A DNA stretch of 64,000 bases. Origin: Rhodospirillaceae bacterium. Lineage in GTDB: Bacteria; Pseudomonadota; Alphaproteobacteria; Rhodospirillales; Rhodospirillaceae. The notes under the pieces were generated by a model. That model was not told the origin of the DNA, did not search any database, and saw only the letters and a program-made list of their open reading frames with translations. Position numbers and translations under genes: made by a program. Positions 27,551-36,207 of this stretch are shown here, piece after piece; position 1 is the first letter of the stretch; every line of letters starts with the position of its first letter. The stretch lies in contig JAQWQC010000001.1 of NCBI GenBank assembly GCA_029245025.1, positions 1 to 64,000 of the forward strand, read 5' to 3'.

Positions 27551-28477
27551 ATGTGTTTTCGATCTAACTACGCTGCGCTGATATTTTTGGTTGCTTCGAC
27601 AGCGACGGCGAAAGACTTGGTGCCAGCTCTGTCAGATTTTAAAGACTGCGAGGTCTGCCCGGTCATGACCGCTCTGCCCGCGGGCACATTTGAAATGGGT
27701 TCGCCCGATACTGATCCGCAAAACGGATTTGATGAGGGGCCGCAACATGAAGTGCGATTTACCTCGTCATTTGCAATCGGAAAGCATGAGGTGACTAGGG
27801 GCGAGTACTCAGCTTTTATCGAAGCATCGGGCTACAGCATGGAAATGGGTTGCCACCATCGGACGGGACCTCAGCCTGAATTTGGTCCCAATTTTCATTG
27901 GCTCAACCCTAGTTATGAACAAACAGACCGGCACCCAGTTGTCTGTGTAAGTTGGAATGATGCGCACGCGTATGTGTCATGGCTAACAAGCGAAACGGGC
28001 CATAGGTATCGGCTCCCGTCTGAAGCTGAATGGGAGTACGCGGCGCGAGCTGGGACTTCAACAAGCCGCCATTGGGGCATGTCTGAACACGACGCCTGCG
28101 AATACGCAAATGGTGCGGACCTGAGTGCTGAAGTCGACCTTCCTGGTTGGACCGTGGCGCAATGTAACGATGGACATATTCATTCTGCAGCGGTGGGTTC
28201 GTTTAGACCTAATAGTTTCGGCATACACGACATGTTGGGCAACGTTGCCGAATGGGTTGAGGATTGTTGGAATGAAACATTTGAAGGGGCTCCCGTTGAC
28301 GGTTCTGTATGGCGGGAAGGAGATTGTACCAGGCCTATTTTGCGAGGCGCGTCATGGCATGACGACCCAAGATTTTTGAGGTCTGCAAACCGCTATGGTT
28401 TTGAATCCTTGGATTGGAACAACAAAGAAATACGCTACTATAATTTTGGTTTTCGAGTGGCTAGAACGCTGAACTAA
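27551..28477 (+). CDS. Exported SUMF1/FGE-domain protein lacking the catalytic cysteines
   Basis: The domain is clear: LPAGTFEMGSPDTDPQNGFDEGPQHEVRF, IGKHEVTRGEYSAFIEASGY, RLPSEAEWEYAARAGT, HDMLGNVAEWVEDCW, and RGASWHDDPRFLRSANRYGF to the end. Formylglycine-generating enzymes use two Cys in this last motif (SWxC...C..R). Here the motif has none, so copper binding and sulfatase activation are not expected. It could belong to the SUMF1-like proteins with other functions. The signal peptide (YAALIFLVASTATA) directs it to the periplasm. AGGAAAACCAGT lies before the ATG. The product and partner are unknown. Confidence 0.8.
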   Translation: MCFRSNYAALIFLVASTATAKDLVPALSDFKDCEVCPVMTALPAGTFEMGSPDTDPQNGFDEGPQHEVRFTSSFAIGKHEVTRGEYSAFIEASGYSMEMGCHHRTGPQPEFGPNFHWLNPSYEQTDRHPVVCVSWNDAHAYVSWLTSETGHRYRLPSEAEWEYAARAGTSTSRHWGMSEHDACEYANGADLSAEVDLPGWTVAQCNDGHIHSAAVGSFRPNSFGIHDMLGNVAEWVEDCWNETFEGAPVDGSVWREGDCTRPILRGASWHDDPRFLRSANRYGFESLDWNNKEIRYYNFGFRVARTLN

Positions 28478-28481
28478 AACG

Positions 28482-29537
28482 TCACTCCTTGGCGCCATAT
28501 TCCTCAGGTGTGAGTTGATACTGAAGTCCTGGCGACGGAGCGGGGGGGAGGTCAGAACTGTCCGAAAAGACAGTGCGTGCCGACTGCCGCCCATCTTCTT
28601 GCAGAATCTCGGTTGATAAAACGTTTGGCGTGAGCAGCAGCCCGAGCGTGTAGACTGTGCGCTCCCCTCCCAAATAGAAACGGGTTGGTCTGACACCGAA
28701 CTCGTAGTTGGTAGAGTCAACGTGATCTATAAATGCCTGCATGTTTGTGGAAAGCCAGCCGATATGGCCAACTCCGTATCGCACCTTGTTGATGTAGTCG
28801 CGCTCTTCGACAGCGTTGCGATCCAGGCTTAAAGCCTCGGGTTCGGATAAAATGAAGAGCATGTCTACGATTCTTAGGGCAGCGCTGTTGTGGCTAGACC
28901 AGAGTTCTTCAGCGAAGAATACATCCTTATAGAATTTTGCTGTTTCGTCTTTGTTACGCACAAGGAGGTGTACGTGGTCTACGCCGAAACCAGCATAACC
29001 TGGCCGCATATTAGGGCGTTCGACCAGAGTAAATAGGTTGTAGTCGGGTCCATAAAAAGTCTTTGTGTGCACGTCCGTCTGATGAGGCATTCGAATATTT
29101 TGTGGTGCCAGTTCAACCCCGTTTTCTGTGAGTCTTGAAATTGTTTCACGCATTGATGACGTTGCAATGCCAACCGCATAGACGCCGTAGTAGGGGTTGT
29201 TATCGGCTGAGGGCGGGATAATTTCCTTACTGCTCCAGAAAGTAGATTCCGGCGGTGTGGTTTTGTATGGCCCAATGGGTGAAATAGTTATGGGCACTTC
29301 GCCTGACCGCAACGCCCAAAAATCAACATACTCCTGCGGGCGCCCAGGATGTGCCATTAATCGGGCACCGAAGTGTTTTTTAAAAAAGGAACCGGATGCT
29401 TCAGGGTTTGTTGCGAAGTAGTGAATATCCTCAAAGATAACGGGCTTAGCAGGGTTCGGAGTTGCAGCTGAGCATGCTGAAAATAGAGCGGCACTTAGGA
29501 ATAAGGTGCATAGATTTATGCAGATTCTCTCGCTCAT
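28482..29537 (-). CDS. Lipoprotein with two VOC (glyoxalase-fold) domains
   Basis: The N-terminus ICINLCTLFLSAALFSACSA is a lipoprotein signal with lipobox LFSAC. Two vicinal-oxygen-chelate units follow. The first is at about 35-170 (FEDIHYFATNPEASGSFFKKHFGARL and onward). The second is at about 185-330 (VDHVHLLVRNKDETAKFYKDVFFAEEL). VOC proteins include dioxygenases, glyoxalases and epimerases, usually metal dependent. Here two units fill the space of one ring-cleavage-type extradiol enzyme, but no function can be assigned. It is convergent with the SUMF-like gene, with only 4 bases between the ends. Confidence 0.8.
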   Translation of the reverse strand: MSERICINLCTLFLSAALFSACSAATPNPAKPVIFEDIHYFATNPEASGSFFKKHFGARLMAHPGRPQEYVDFWALRSGEVPITISPIGPYKTTPPESTFWSSKEIIPPSADNNPYYGVYAVGIATSSMRETISRLTENGVELAPQNIRMPHQTDVHTKTFYGPDYNLFTLVERPNMRPGYAGFGVDHVHLLVRNKDETAKFYKDVFFAEELWSSHNSAALRIVDMLFILSEPEALSLDRNAVEERDYINKVRYGVGHIGWLSTNMQAFIDHVDSTNYEFGVRPTRFYLGGERTVYTLGLLLTPNVLSTEILQEDGRQSARTVFSDSSDLPPAPSPGLQYQLTPEEYGAKE

Positions 29538-29651
29538 CTCGGTCTCCGGTTTATATTTTTCTGAAGCAGATTTGTATGCGTGACACTTGAAACATCAACG
29601 TGCAACTTATAATCGAACCACATCGTGACATTATAGATTTGGAATTACGCT

Positions 29652-30233
29652 ATGCCTCTCACTCTTTTTAGATCAACGGTATTTTCAATCATCTGCATTT
29701 TTACATGGCCAGTACTTTCTCATGCGCCCGGAATACCCTCGGTTCCAGAAGGTTTTATTGTCACTCCGGTGATGCGGACATCAATAATCGTTAGAGACAT
29801 GGACCAGTCTCTCAAGCTTTACCGGGATATTCTCGGTCTCCGGCCTTGGTTCGAAGGTCCCCTTGAGGGAGATGCGTTAAATACGTTAGTGGGCACGAAC
29901 GGTAAATCTATGCGCAACGTCATCCTTCAATCTGGGGATATTGTTCACGCCAACGTTGGTTTGTTTGAATACATGAACGAAGACTCAGCACTGCCAGATA
30001 TTGTTCCTGAAGTGCGCACTGGCGATGTTGCTATTGTGTTTTATACCAACGACATATTTGCCATTCACGATGCCGTCAAAGCCGCAGGATATACAGTAAT
30101 TTCACGACCGATCGCTTTATATAAACGAGAGGGTAGCCCTACTCTGACCGCTGAAATGATTTTCTTTGACGCTGACGGAATTGCGATCAATCTCATTCAG
30201 CGAGATGTACCAATCGAAAAGCTTGGTGAATAA
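29652..30233 (+). CDS. Exported single-domain VOC protein
   Basis: The 193-residue precursor has a signal peptide (TVFSIICIFTWPVLSHA). It has one VOC unit: VTPVMRTSIIVRDMDQSLKLYRDILGLRPW at residues 35-64 and MIFFDADGIAINLIQR at the end. It is divergent from the double-VOC lipoprotein, and the genes may act together. A metal-dependent lyase or dioxygenase role is possible but unproven. Confidence 0.78.
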   Translation: MPLTLFRSTVFSIICIFTWPVLSHAPGIPSVPEGFIVTPVMRTSIIVRDMDQSLKLYRDILGLRPWFEGPLEGDALNTLVGTNGKSMRNVILQSGDIVHANVGLFEYMNEDSALPDIVPEVRTGDVAIVFYTNDIFAIHDAVKAAGYTVISRPIALYKREGSPTLTAEMIFFDADGIAINLIQRDVPIEKLGE

Positions 30234-30383
30234 TATTCACTATTCGCTTAGTGTGTTCCGCTGTGCGTGAATACTTAGTGGCAATGAATCGTATTGTCTG
30301 AATCGCTCTTGCCCAGAATTACAAAATGAACTACGTCGGATGATCTTGTTTACCTAACAAGAAATGAATCCGAGGGCGCGCCC

Positions 30384-31172
30384 ATGCACAAAGCCTACGC
30401 TGCAACTCCAATTGGCCAAGTTCATTACAGGACTGGGGGTGAGGGACTCCCCATTTTACTGTTGCACCAGACACCACAGTCGTCCTTACAGTTTAAGAAT
30501 GTTTTCCCTTTACTGATGGACGCAGGCCTACAAGTGATCGCACCGGACGCCCCAGGTTACGGGATGTCCGACACACCCGAGTCACCGCCATCTATCGAAG
30601 AATATGCGTCTGTTCTGCCGTACGTTCTGGATGAGATAGGTGTAGAAAAAGCGATAGTTGTTGGACACCATACTGGGGCTTCGCAAGCCTGTGCATTCGC
30701 GACGGCACACCCCGGTCGCGTCATCCGTGTCGTACTTCACGGTGTGCCTTGGTACACAGAAGACGAAAAGGAAGAACGCCTTTCGCGTCTCCACGTCGAC
30801 ACGGCTTTAAAAGCCGATGGGTCTCACCTAACGGATCGATGGAATTGGATATTTAGTCGTGTTGGCAAGGTGGCCAGCCTGGAGGCTTGCCAAATGAACG
30901 CGGTTCACACGTTCTGGGCTGGTGAAACAGAGTGGTATTGCCACCAAGCGGCTTTCAAATATGACATGACCAGTGCGCTTAAGGCTATTAGCCAACCAAC
31001 GCTGGTGCTTTCCAATTCTGGGGATCTTATTCACTACATATGGGAGCGTCTTAAGGGCCTAAGGCCAGACTTCACGTTTACCGAACTCGATGGCGGGTGT
31101 GTCTACATCATATACGACGAGCCAGAGCGCTGGGTGAACTCTGTGATCGAATTCATAAAGGCGGAAGCTTAA
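30384..31172 (+). CDS. Alpha/beta-hydrolase-fold protein with altered catalytic residues
   Basis: The fold is clear in 262 residues: ILLLHQTPQSSLQFKNVFPLL (oxyanion segment), VIAPDAPGYGMSD, then the elbow AIVVGHHTGASQACAFATAHP. The usual nucleophile motif GxSxG reads G-H-H-T-G, with His at the Ser position. The segment that normally carries the catalytic His (GGHF...) reads DGGCVYIIYDEPERW, with Cys in its place. A related protein at 56695 has the same replacement at the elbow. So it is not a standard serine hydrolase. It heads a five-gene operon with a membrane protein, UbiD-type decarboxylase, acyl-CoA dehydrogenase and symporter. Confidence 0.82.
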   Translation: MHKAYAATPIGQVHYRTGGEGLPILLLHQTPQSSLQFKNVFPLLMDAGLQVIAPDAPGYGMSDTPESPPSIEEYASVLPYVLDEIGVEKAIVVGHHTGASQACAFATAHPGRVIRVVLHGVPWYTEDEKEERLSRLHVDTALKADGSHLTDRWNWIFSRVGKVASLEACQMNAVHTFWAGETEWYCHQAAFKYDMTSALKAISQPTLVLSNSGDLIHYIWERLKGLRPDFTFTELDGGCVYIIYDEPERWVNSVIEFIKAEA

Positions 31173-31173
31173 A

Positions 31174-31845
31174 GTGTATATGGATTTTCATAGCCTTATG
31201 GTTTTTCTTCATGTGGTTTTGTTCGTTTACTCAATTGGTGGCGACATTGCCGTGTTTTACATCGGCAAGTATCTGACGCGCGAAGACTTGAGCCTTGACG
31301 AGCGTTTGCGCGTTCGTGATATCCGTCTCATGGTCGACATGTCAGCGCGAACCTGCTTGGTATTGTTGTTGCCAGTCGGCTTCACGTTGGCAACGGCATA
31401 TAATTCACCTCTGACAGGTCCATGGCTCATAGCATTCTGGACCGCTGACTTGAGTTGGCTTTGTCTCGTCTGGGTTATTCATGCCAAAAGACTAACTCCG
31501 CTTGGAGCCAAGTTGAGGGATTTGGATATTTGGATTCGATATGGTGTTGCGGCTGGCATGATTGGGTTCGGACTTTATAGCTTCTTGTCCGACGGACCTA
31601 TTTACGATGGCTGGCTTGCTACAAAAGTCACGTTGTACGGTGTGATTATTCTGAACGGAATTTGGATTAGATCGATTATCGCCCATTGGCAGGGTGCCTA
31701 TGACTTGGTGCGTGCGGGCGGAGAAGACCGCGGTCGCGGTGAGCGCCGTATGAAAGAAATCCAAGCTGCGTCAAACAGAGCCGCTTTTTCTATTTGGGTC
31801 CTGGTAATGGTGATGGCGTTTTTAGGGCAAATGAAACCCTTCTAG
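31174..31845 (+). CDS. Six-helix integral membrane protein of unknown function
   Basis: Six likely membrane segments are visible, near residues 7-28, 54-75, 82-104, 122-142, 147-168 and 203-221. The 223-residue protein looks like a small bacterial membrane protein of the DUF2269/CopD type, but I do not recognise a specific family. The start at GTG 31174 has GGAAG 6 bases upstream; ATG 31180 is also possible. It directly follows the alpha/beta-hydrolase stop, so they are co-transcribed. A role in transport or electron flow for the decarboxylase pathway would be a guess. Confidence 0.6.
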   Translation: MYMDFHSLMVFLHVVLFVYSIGGDIAVFYIGKYLTREDLSLDERLRVRDIRLMVDMSARTCLVLLLPVGFTLATAYNSPLTGPWLIAFWTADLSWLCLVWVIHAKRLTPLGAKLRDLDIWIRYGVAAGMIGFGLYSFLSDGPIYDGWLATKVTLYGVIILNGIWIRSIIAHWQGAYDLVRAGGEDRGRGERRMKEIQAASNRAAFSIWVLVMVMAFLGQMKPF

Positions 31846-31864
31846 CTCGATAGGAACAGAACCG

Positions 31865-33367
31865 GTGAATAAACCTAAGAACTTTAATCCGACCGGACCG
31901 TTCGATTCTCTCCGGGACTATATGGCGGCTCTCGAGGCGAGGGGACATGTTCGCCATATAGAAGAGATTGATCAGGACACATATGAAGCAACCGGTTTGA
32001 TGTACCAGTTTGTCGATGAGTTTGGCTGGCTCGGCGGCCCTGCAGTGGTTTTTGATCGTATCAAAGTGGACGGTCAGTGGATGGAAAATCCAGTAATCGC
32101 CAATCAATTTGGCCGATGGGAGTTTGATGCGCTTGCTTTTGGCATAGAACCTGAAGGTCTCGACCAGAGACAAATTTATCGCGCCACCTTGGCCAAACTC
32201 TCGAAGCTCATGGATGAGAACGGCGAATGGGCGACGCTTGCGCCGACAGAAGTTCCCGCAGAACAAGCCCCCTGCAAAGAAGTGAAAGTGACGGGTGACG
32301 AAATTGATGTCACCGCTTTTCCTTTTCTTAAGACGAACCCCGCTGATGGTGGCCGATATATCAATACGGGGAATGTTGTGTTGGAAGACCCAACGCATGG
32401 CCGAAACGTCGGAACCTATCGCTGCCAAGTAAAGGGACCCAAAAAGATTGCGATAAATCCAGAGCCAAACCAGGATGGATGGAAATTCTTAATGGGCATG
32501 AAAGAGCGGGGAGAGCCTTTTGCAAAAGCCGCTGTGGTTCTAGGTGCAGAGCCCGTGGTTTATGCCATCGGGAGCTCGAAAGCAGCAGGGTATGGACAGG
32601 ATGAGCTTGCTATTGCGGGTGGTCTGAAGGGTAAGTCTGTTCGTGTCGTTAAATGTGAAACAAGCGACATTCAGGTTCCATCTGACGCTGAGATGGTGAT
32701 TGAGGGTGAGATCCCATTCGATATGGAGCCGGAAGGTCCGTTTGGTGAAATGTATGGCTACATCGGGCAGTACAAGCCCGAGAACTTTTACATGAACGTT
32801 ACGGCGATTACCTATCGTCAGAACCCCATATTCATAAATCAGTTTACCGGTGTGACCCGTCATTTCATGACAGCTCCGTTGGAGGTGACGGCGAGTTTCA
32901 AGTTGAGAAAAATATTCCCAAATTTTGTCGGCTTACATATTGCGCTTCATATTCCAGGATTCTGTTTCGTCAGCATAGACAAGCAGGGTCCGGGTGAAGG
33001 CTTAACTATCGGTCGAGAGGTGTCTAAACTTTTAAAGATTTCTAAGATCACCATTGTTGTTGACAAAGATGTCGACATACATAACCAAACAGAAGTTCTG
33101 CATACTGTGGGCGCTAGGTGGCAACCGTCACCAGCCACGCATATTATTGATGAAGCACCAGGCATGTCAGGCGATCCCAGTACGCCTAAACGCGGGATAA
33201 CAAGTCGTGTCGTTATTGATGCCACCCGACAATTACCTGACGAGGGTGGCCCCCAAGAATTCGGCAGAATGAATAGAGAGTGCCTTGTCGAAGATCAGCC
33301 TGACATTTTTGATCGCGTGAGTAAGAAATGGTCAAAAACTTTGAAAGAATGGAGGCTCGAGCCTTAA
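31865..33367 (+). CDS. UbiD-family prenylated-FMN decarboxylase
   Basis: The 500-residue protein has the UbiD features: SLRDYMAALEARGHVRHIEEID at the start, the central RYINTGNVVLEDPTHGRNVGTYRCQVKGPKK, the motif EIPFDMEPEGPFGEMYGYIGQ with the conserved Glu, and MTAPLEVTASFKLRKIFPNFVGLHI. UbiD-like enzymes reversibly decarboxylate aromatic or alpha,beta-unsaturated acids and need prenylated FMN from UbiX. No UbiX gene is in this window. GTG start with AGGA 8 bases upstream. Together with the acyl-CoA dehydrogenase and the CoA-transferase further on, it suggests an aromatic or unsaturated acid intermediate. Confidence 0.93.
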   Translation: MNKPKNFNPTGPFDSLRDYMAALEARGHVRHIEEIDQDTYEATGLMYQFVDEFGWLGGPAVVFDRIKVDGQWMENPVIANQFGRWEFDALAFGIEPEGLDQRQIYRATLAKLSKLMDENGEWATLAPTEVPAEQAPCKEVKVTGDEIDVTAFPFLKTNPADGGRYINTGNVVLEDPTHGRNVGTYRCQVKGPKKIAINPEPNQDGWKFLMGMKERGEPFAKAAVVLGAEPVVYAIGSSKAAGYGQDELAIAGGLKGKSVRVVKCETSDIQVPSDAEMVIEGEIPFDMEPEGPFGEMYGYIGQYKPENFYMNVTAITYRQNPIFINQFTGVTRHFMTAPLEVTASFKLRKIFPNFVGLHIALHIPGFCFVSIDKQGPGEGLTIGREVSKLLKISKITIVVDKDVDIHNQTEVLHTVGARWQPSPATHIIDEAPGMSGDPSTPKRGITSRVVIDATRQLPDEGGPQEFGRMNRECLVEDQPDIFDRVSKKWSKTLKEWRLEP

Positions 33368-33438
33368 GTTGAGCCTCAGTTTAAGGCTGAATGCAAAATT
33401 CGCGAACCAACAAAATATTAAGTACTGGATAAAAGAAG

Positions 33439-34581
33439 ATGGACTTTAACCTTCCAGAAGAAACTCGAATGCTGAAGGATATGCTCCGGCGTTTTGTTGA
33501 CAATGAGCTCATTCCGCTCGAGCAAAAGTTGCTAGATCGCCCAAATACTTTTGAGTTGCCCGAAGACATTTATCGGGAACTTTCAGGTAAAGTTAAGGAC
33601 ATGGGCCTTTGGGCATGGGGTGCGCCAGAAGAGATTGGCGGCGCAGGGCTGAGCCCGCTCGATGGATGTGCCGTGATCGAAGAAGTCTACCGGTCTACGG
33701 TGGGCCGAAGTGTTTTTGCGCCGCGGTTCGCGCCAGTGCTTTATGAGTTGGGCACTCAAGCGCAGAAAGAAAAATACCTCATTCCTTTTGTGAACGGAGA
33801 TATCAATGGAGCGACGGCTTTTAGTGAGCCACAGGCTGCGGGTGACCTTGCGGGCATCAAAACCACTCTTGAGGAAACTGATGGTGGGTGGGTGATCAAC
33901 GGTAACAAATGTTGGATATCTTTCGCAAAGACAGCTGACTTCATTCTGGTTCTAACACGCGTCAAGGGTACTGAGCGCCACCAAGGGATGACATGGGTCG
34001 TGTTGGACAAAGGCACGCCAGGCCTAACCATTGGTCGCGAACAGAAAATGATTCATGGGCTCTCTACTTACGAGCTATTCCTAGATAATTGCACTGTTTC
34101 GCGCGAGCAGGTTCTAGGTGAACCAGGTCAGGGTTGGGGAGCCGGCAACACATTCTTGTATAGCGGTCGTATGGAAATAGCTGCTCGTGGTCTTGGGGTC
34201 GCTGATCGATGTCAAGAAATGGCCATTGGATACGCCAAGGAAAGACATACTTTTGGCAAGCCTCTTTCAAGTCGGCAAGCTATTCAATGGATGCTTGCAG
34301 ACTCAGCCATGGAAATACATGCGACCCGAATGATGGTCTACGATGCGGCCTGGCGCGCGACGAATGGTGAGGACGTTCAACAACAAACCGCAATGATAAA
34401 GGTATTCTCGTCCGAAATGACGGGGCGTGTTGTTGATCGGGCTGTTCAAATTCATGGGGCAGCAGGATTGTCCGACGAAACTATTCTAGAACTTTGTTAT
34501 AGGGATGCGCGGCCTATGCGTATTTATGAGGGTCCATCAGAGGCGATGCGAAGCTTGGTTGCGCGAGGGCTGCTACAGTGA
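33439..34581 (+). CDS. Acyl-CoA dehydrogenase family protein
   Basis: The 380-residue flavoenzyme has the usual three-domain ACAD plan: an N-terminal helical region (LKDMLRRFVDNELIPLEQ), a middle beta domain (ATAFSEPQAAGDLAGIKTTLEETDGGWVINGNKCWIS) and a C-terminal helical region (GRMEIAARGLGVADRCQEMA, VQIHGAAGLSDE). The catalytic Glu context is IYEGPSEAMR near the end. It forms a double bond between C-alpha and C-beta of an acyl-CoA, or a related oxidation. Electrons would go to ETF (not in the window). The gene follows UbiD by 71 bases. Confidence 0.93.
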   Translation: MDFNLPEETRMLKDMLRRFVDNELIPLEQKLLDRPNTFELPEDIYRELSGKVKDMGLWAWGAPEEIGGAGLSPLDGCAVIEEVYRSTVGRSVFAPRFAPVLYELGTQAQKEKYLIPFVNGDINGATAFSEPQAAGDLAGIKTTLEETDGGWVINGNKCWISFAKTADFILVLTRVKGTERHQGMTWVVLDKGTPGLTIGREQKMIHGLSTYELFLDNCTVSREQVLGEPGQGWGAGNTFLYSGRMEIAARGLGVADRCQEMAIGYAKERHTFGKPLSSRQAIQWMLADSAMEIHATRMMVYDAAWRATNGEDVQQQTAMIKVFSSEMTGRVVDRAVQIHGAAGLSDETILELCYRDARPMRIYEGPSEAMRSLVARGLLQ

Positions 34582-34606
34582 GCGGAATCGTTAGGATACC
34601 TTCAGC

Positions 34607-35971
34607 ATGACAAATAATTCTACATTGAGTGAGGGGCTGCCCTTGTCAGTGCGTCTAGGGTGGGGCCTTGGCGGTGTGGGCACGACGATATTCCTTTTTT
34701 CAAAGTCCCTCGTCCTTCGTTATATGATCGATTACTTGGGCGTTGCGGCAGCGACAGCTGCTTTTCTTTTCGCAATATCTAAGTTTTATGACGCGTTCAC
34801 TGACCCGGTCATGGGTATCATCAGTGATCGTACACGCAGTCGTTGGGGGCGTCGCCGCCCATATCTTTTGGCGGGATCTGTCTTGTGTGCGGTTACGTTT
34901 GTGCTCTTGTTTTCAGTTCCCGTTTTTGATTCACCCAATGTTGTAATTTTCTACATGGGCGCTTTGCTTATTCTTTTTGCAACCGCCTATACGCTTTTTA
35001 ACGTGGCTCACCTTACCATGCCTGTCGAAATGACGGCCAGCCACCAAGAACGGTCCCAGATGTTTTCATATCGCGCGGGCGCGATCGGCTTGGGAACAAT
35101 CCTTGGCGGATTCCTCGGGCCAATTATTATAGACGCCAACGGTGGGGGTCGAGAAGGCCACGCAGTAATGTCTTGGTTCTTGGGGTCTTTGATTTTCATC
35201 ACAATGTTGGCCTGCTTCTGGCTGACGCGGAACGCACCATTCCGTCATCACCAAGAAAATACTAAATTTTCGTTCTCTGAGAAATTTAGGTCGGCTGCCG
35301 CTAATCGCCCGTATATGTTCCTTCTGGGGGCAAAAATGTTTGTCCTCATGACGTCCGCTTTGAATACTGGAACAGTGGCATTTTTTACGAGCCGAGTGCT
35401 TCAATTATCTGATCGCTGGTTAGGATTGTACTTCCTTACTTACGGTGCTGCTCTCTTGCTGTCTCAACCTTTGTGGCTAAAAGTTATCAAGATGGTCGGT
35501 AAGCGGAAGGTTTATCTGATTACTGCTCTTATTTACGCGCCAGTGTCTGCGAGTTGGATGCTAGCCGACACATCTGAGCATGCGAGTTTCTTTTTCATTC
35601 GTGTACTTCTGATTGGAGCTATGACCGGCGCCATATTGCTCGCCAGTCAATCTATGTTGCCTGATGTCATTGAGTACGACCATCGGCGTACAGGTCTCAC
35701 ACGCGAAGGCTTGTTTGCAGGTGTCTATACGACGGTCGAGAAATTTGCTAGCGCGGTCGGCGTTGCTATTACTGGCGCAGTGCTTGGGGCCATGGGCTAC
35801 ATCTCATCTACGGAGGGGCAAGCAGTTGTGCAGCCGGAAAGCGCAATAACAGGGATCTATCTGTGTTTTGCCCTAATCCCGGCGGGGTTTATTGCATTCA
35901 GTTGTGTGTTCATAGCGATGTACGATCTTACGGAAGAAAAGCTAGATGCTACGCTGGCAGTCGCGAATTGA
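34607..35971 (+). CDS. GPH-family cation symporter (MFS superfamily)
   Basis: The 454-residue protein has about 12 membrane helices and the loop signature DAFTDPVMGIISDRTRSRWGRRRPYLLAGS between helices 2 and 3, typical of the glycoside-pentoside-hexuronide:cation symporters (MelB type). Members also carry glucuronides and other polar organic anions. Here it probably brings the substrate or its hydrolysis product across the inner membrane. It is the last gene before a 236-base intergenic region with an operator and the CoA-transferase operon. Confidence 0.9.
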   Translation: MTNNSTLSEGLPLSVRLGWGLGGVGTTIFLFSKSLVLRYMIDYLGVAAATAAFLFAISKFYDAFTDPVMGIISDRTRSRWGRRRPYLLAGSVLCAVTFVLLFSVPVFDSPNVVIFYMGALLILFATAYTLFNVAHLTMPVEMTASHQERSQMFSYRAGAIGLGTILGGFLGPIIIDANGGGREGHAVMSWFLGSLIFITMLACFWLTRNAPFRHHQENTKFSFSEKFRSAAANRPYMFLLGAKMFVLMTSALNTGTVAFFTSRVLQLSDRWLGLYFLTYGAALLLSQPLWLKVIKMVGKRKVYLITALIYAPVSASWMLADTSEHASFFFIRVLLIGAMTGAILLASQSMLPDVIEYDHRRTGLTREGLFAGVYTTVEKFASAVGVAITGAVLGAMGYISSTEGQAVVQPESAITGIYLCFALIPAGFIAFSCVFIAMYDLTEEKLDATLAVAN

Positions 35972-36046
35972 ATTTAAGCCAATGTGGTACCCGGCACAGA
36001 TGTGACCCAAAATTGGGTAAAACGAAATGATTACCTTTTCAAGTAA

Positions 36047-36066
36047 ATTAGGCCTATTTCCCTAAT
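36047..36066. promoter_or_regulatory. Inverted repeat ATTAGG-N8-CCTAAT upstream of the 36208 operon
   Basis: A perfect 6-base inverted repeat centred about 56 bases upstream of the LacI-type operator at 36105. The position matches the upstream repeats at 14866 and 25439, although the sequence differs. It could be the end of the upstream transcript or a regulator site; there is no U-run. Confidence 0.3.
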
Positions 36067-36104
36067 ATACTGTAATTAATGAATAATAATAAGATTTTTC
36101 GTTT

Positions 36105-36143
36105 GTGTATACGCTTGCAATTAGGGTGACCTGCGCCAATACT
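36105..36143 (+). promoter_or_regulatory. LacI-type operator and promoter for the CoA-transferase operon
   Basis: GTGTATACGCTTGCAA (36105-36120) matches the TonB-gene operator at 15 of 16 positions. Its TTGCAA end is followed after 17 bases by AATACT (36138-36143), a 4/6 match to the -10 consensus, so operator and -35 box overlap. The gene at 36208 begins 65 bases after this -10 box. Confidence 0.65.
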
Positions 36144-36207
36144 GTCTTTACGGTAAAATTCGCTAGAGTCGAGATTGAGCCGGGAATAACGAACGAACAG
36201 CGCGTAC

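Noticed and set aside
29560-29585. TTGTATGCGTGACACTT, loosely similar to the operator, between the VOC genes
   Set aside because: Too many mismatches and no symmetry around the centre.
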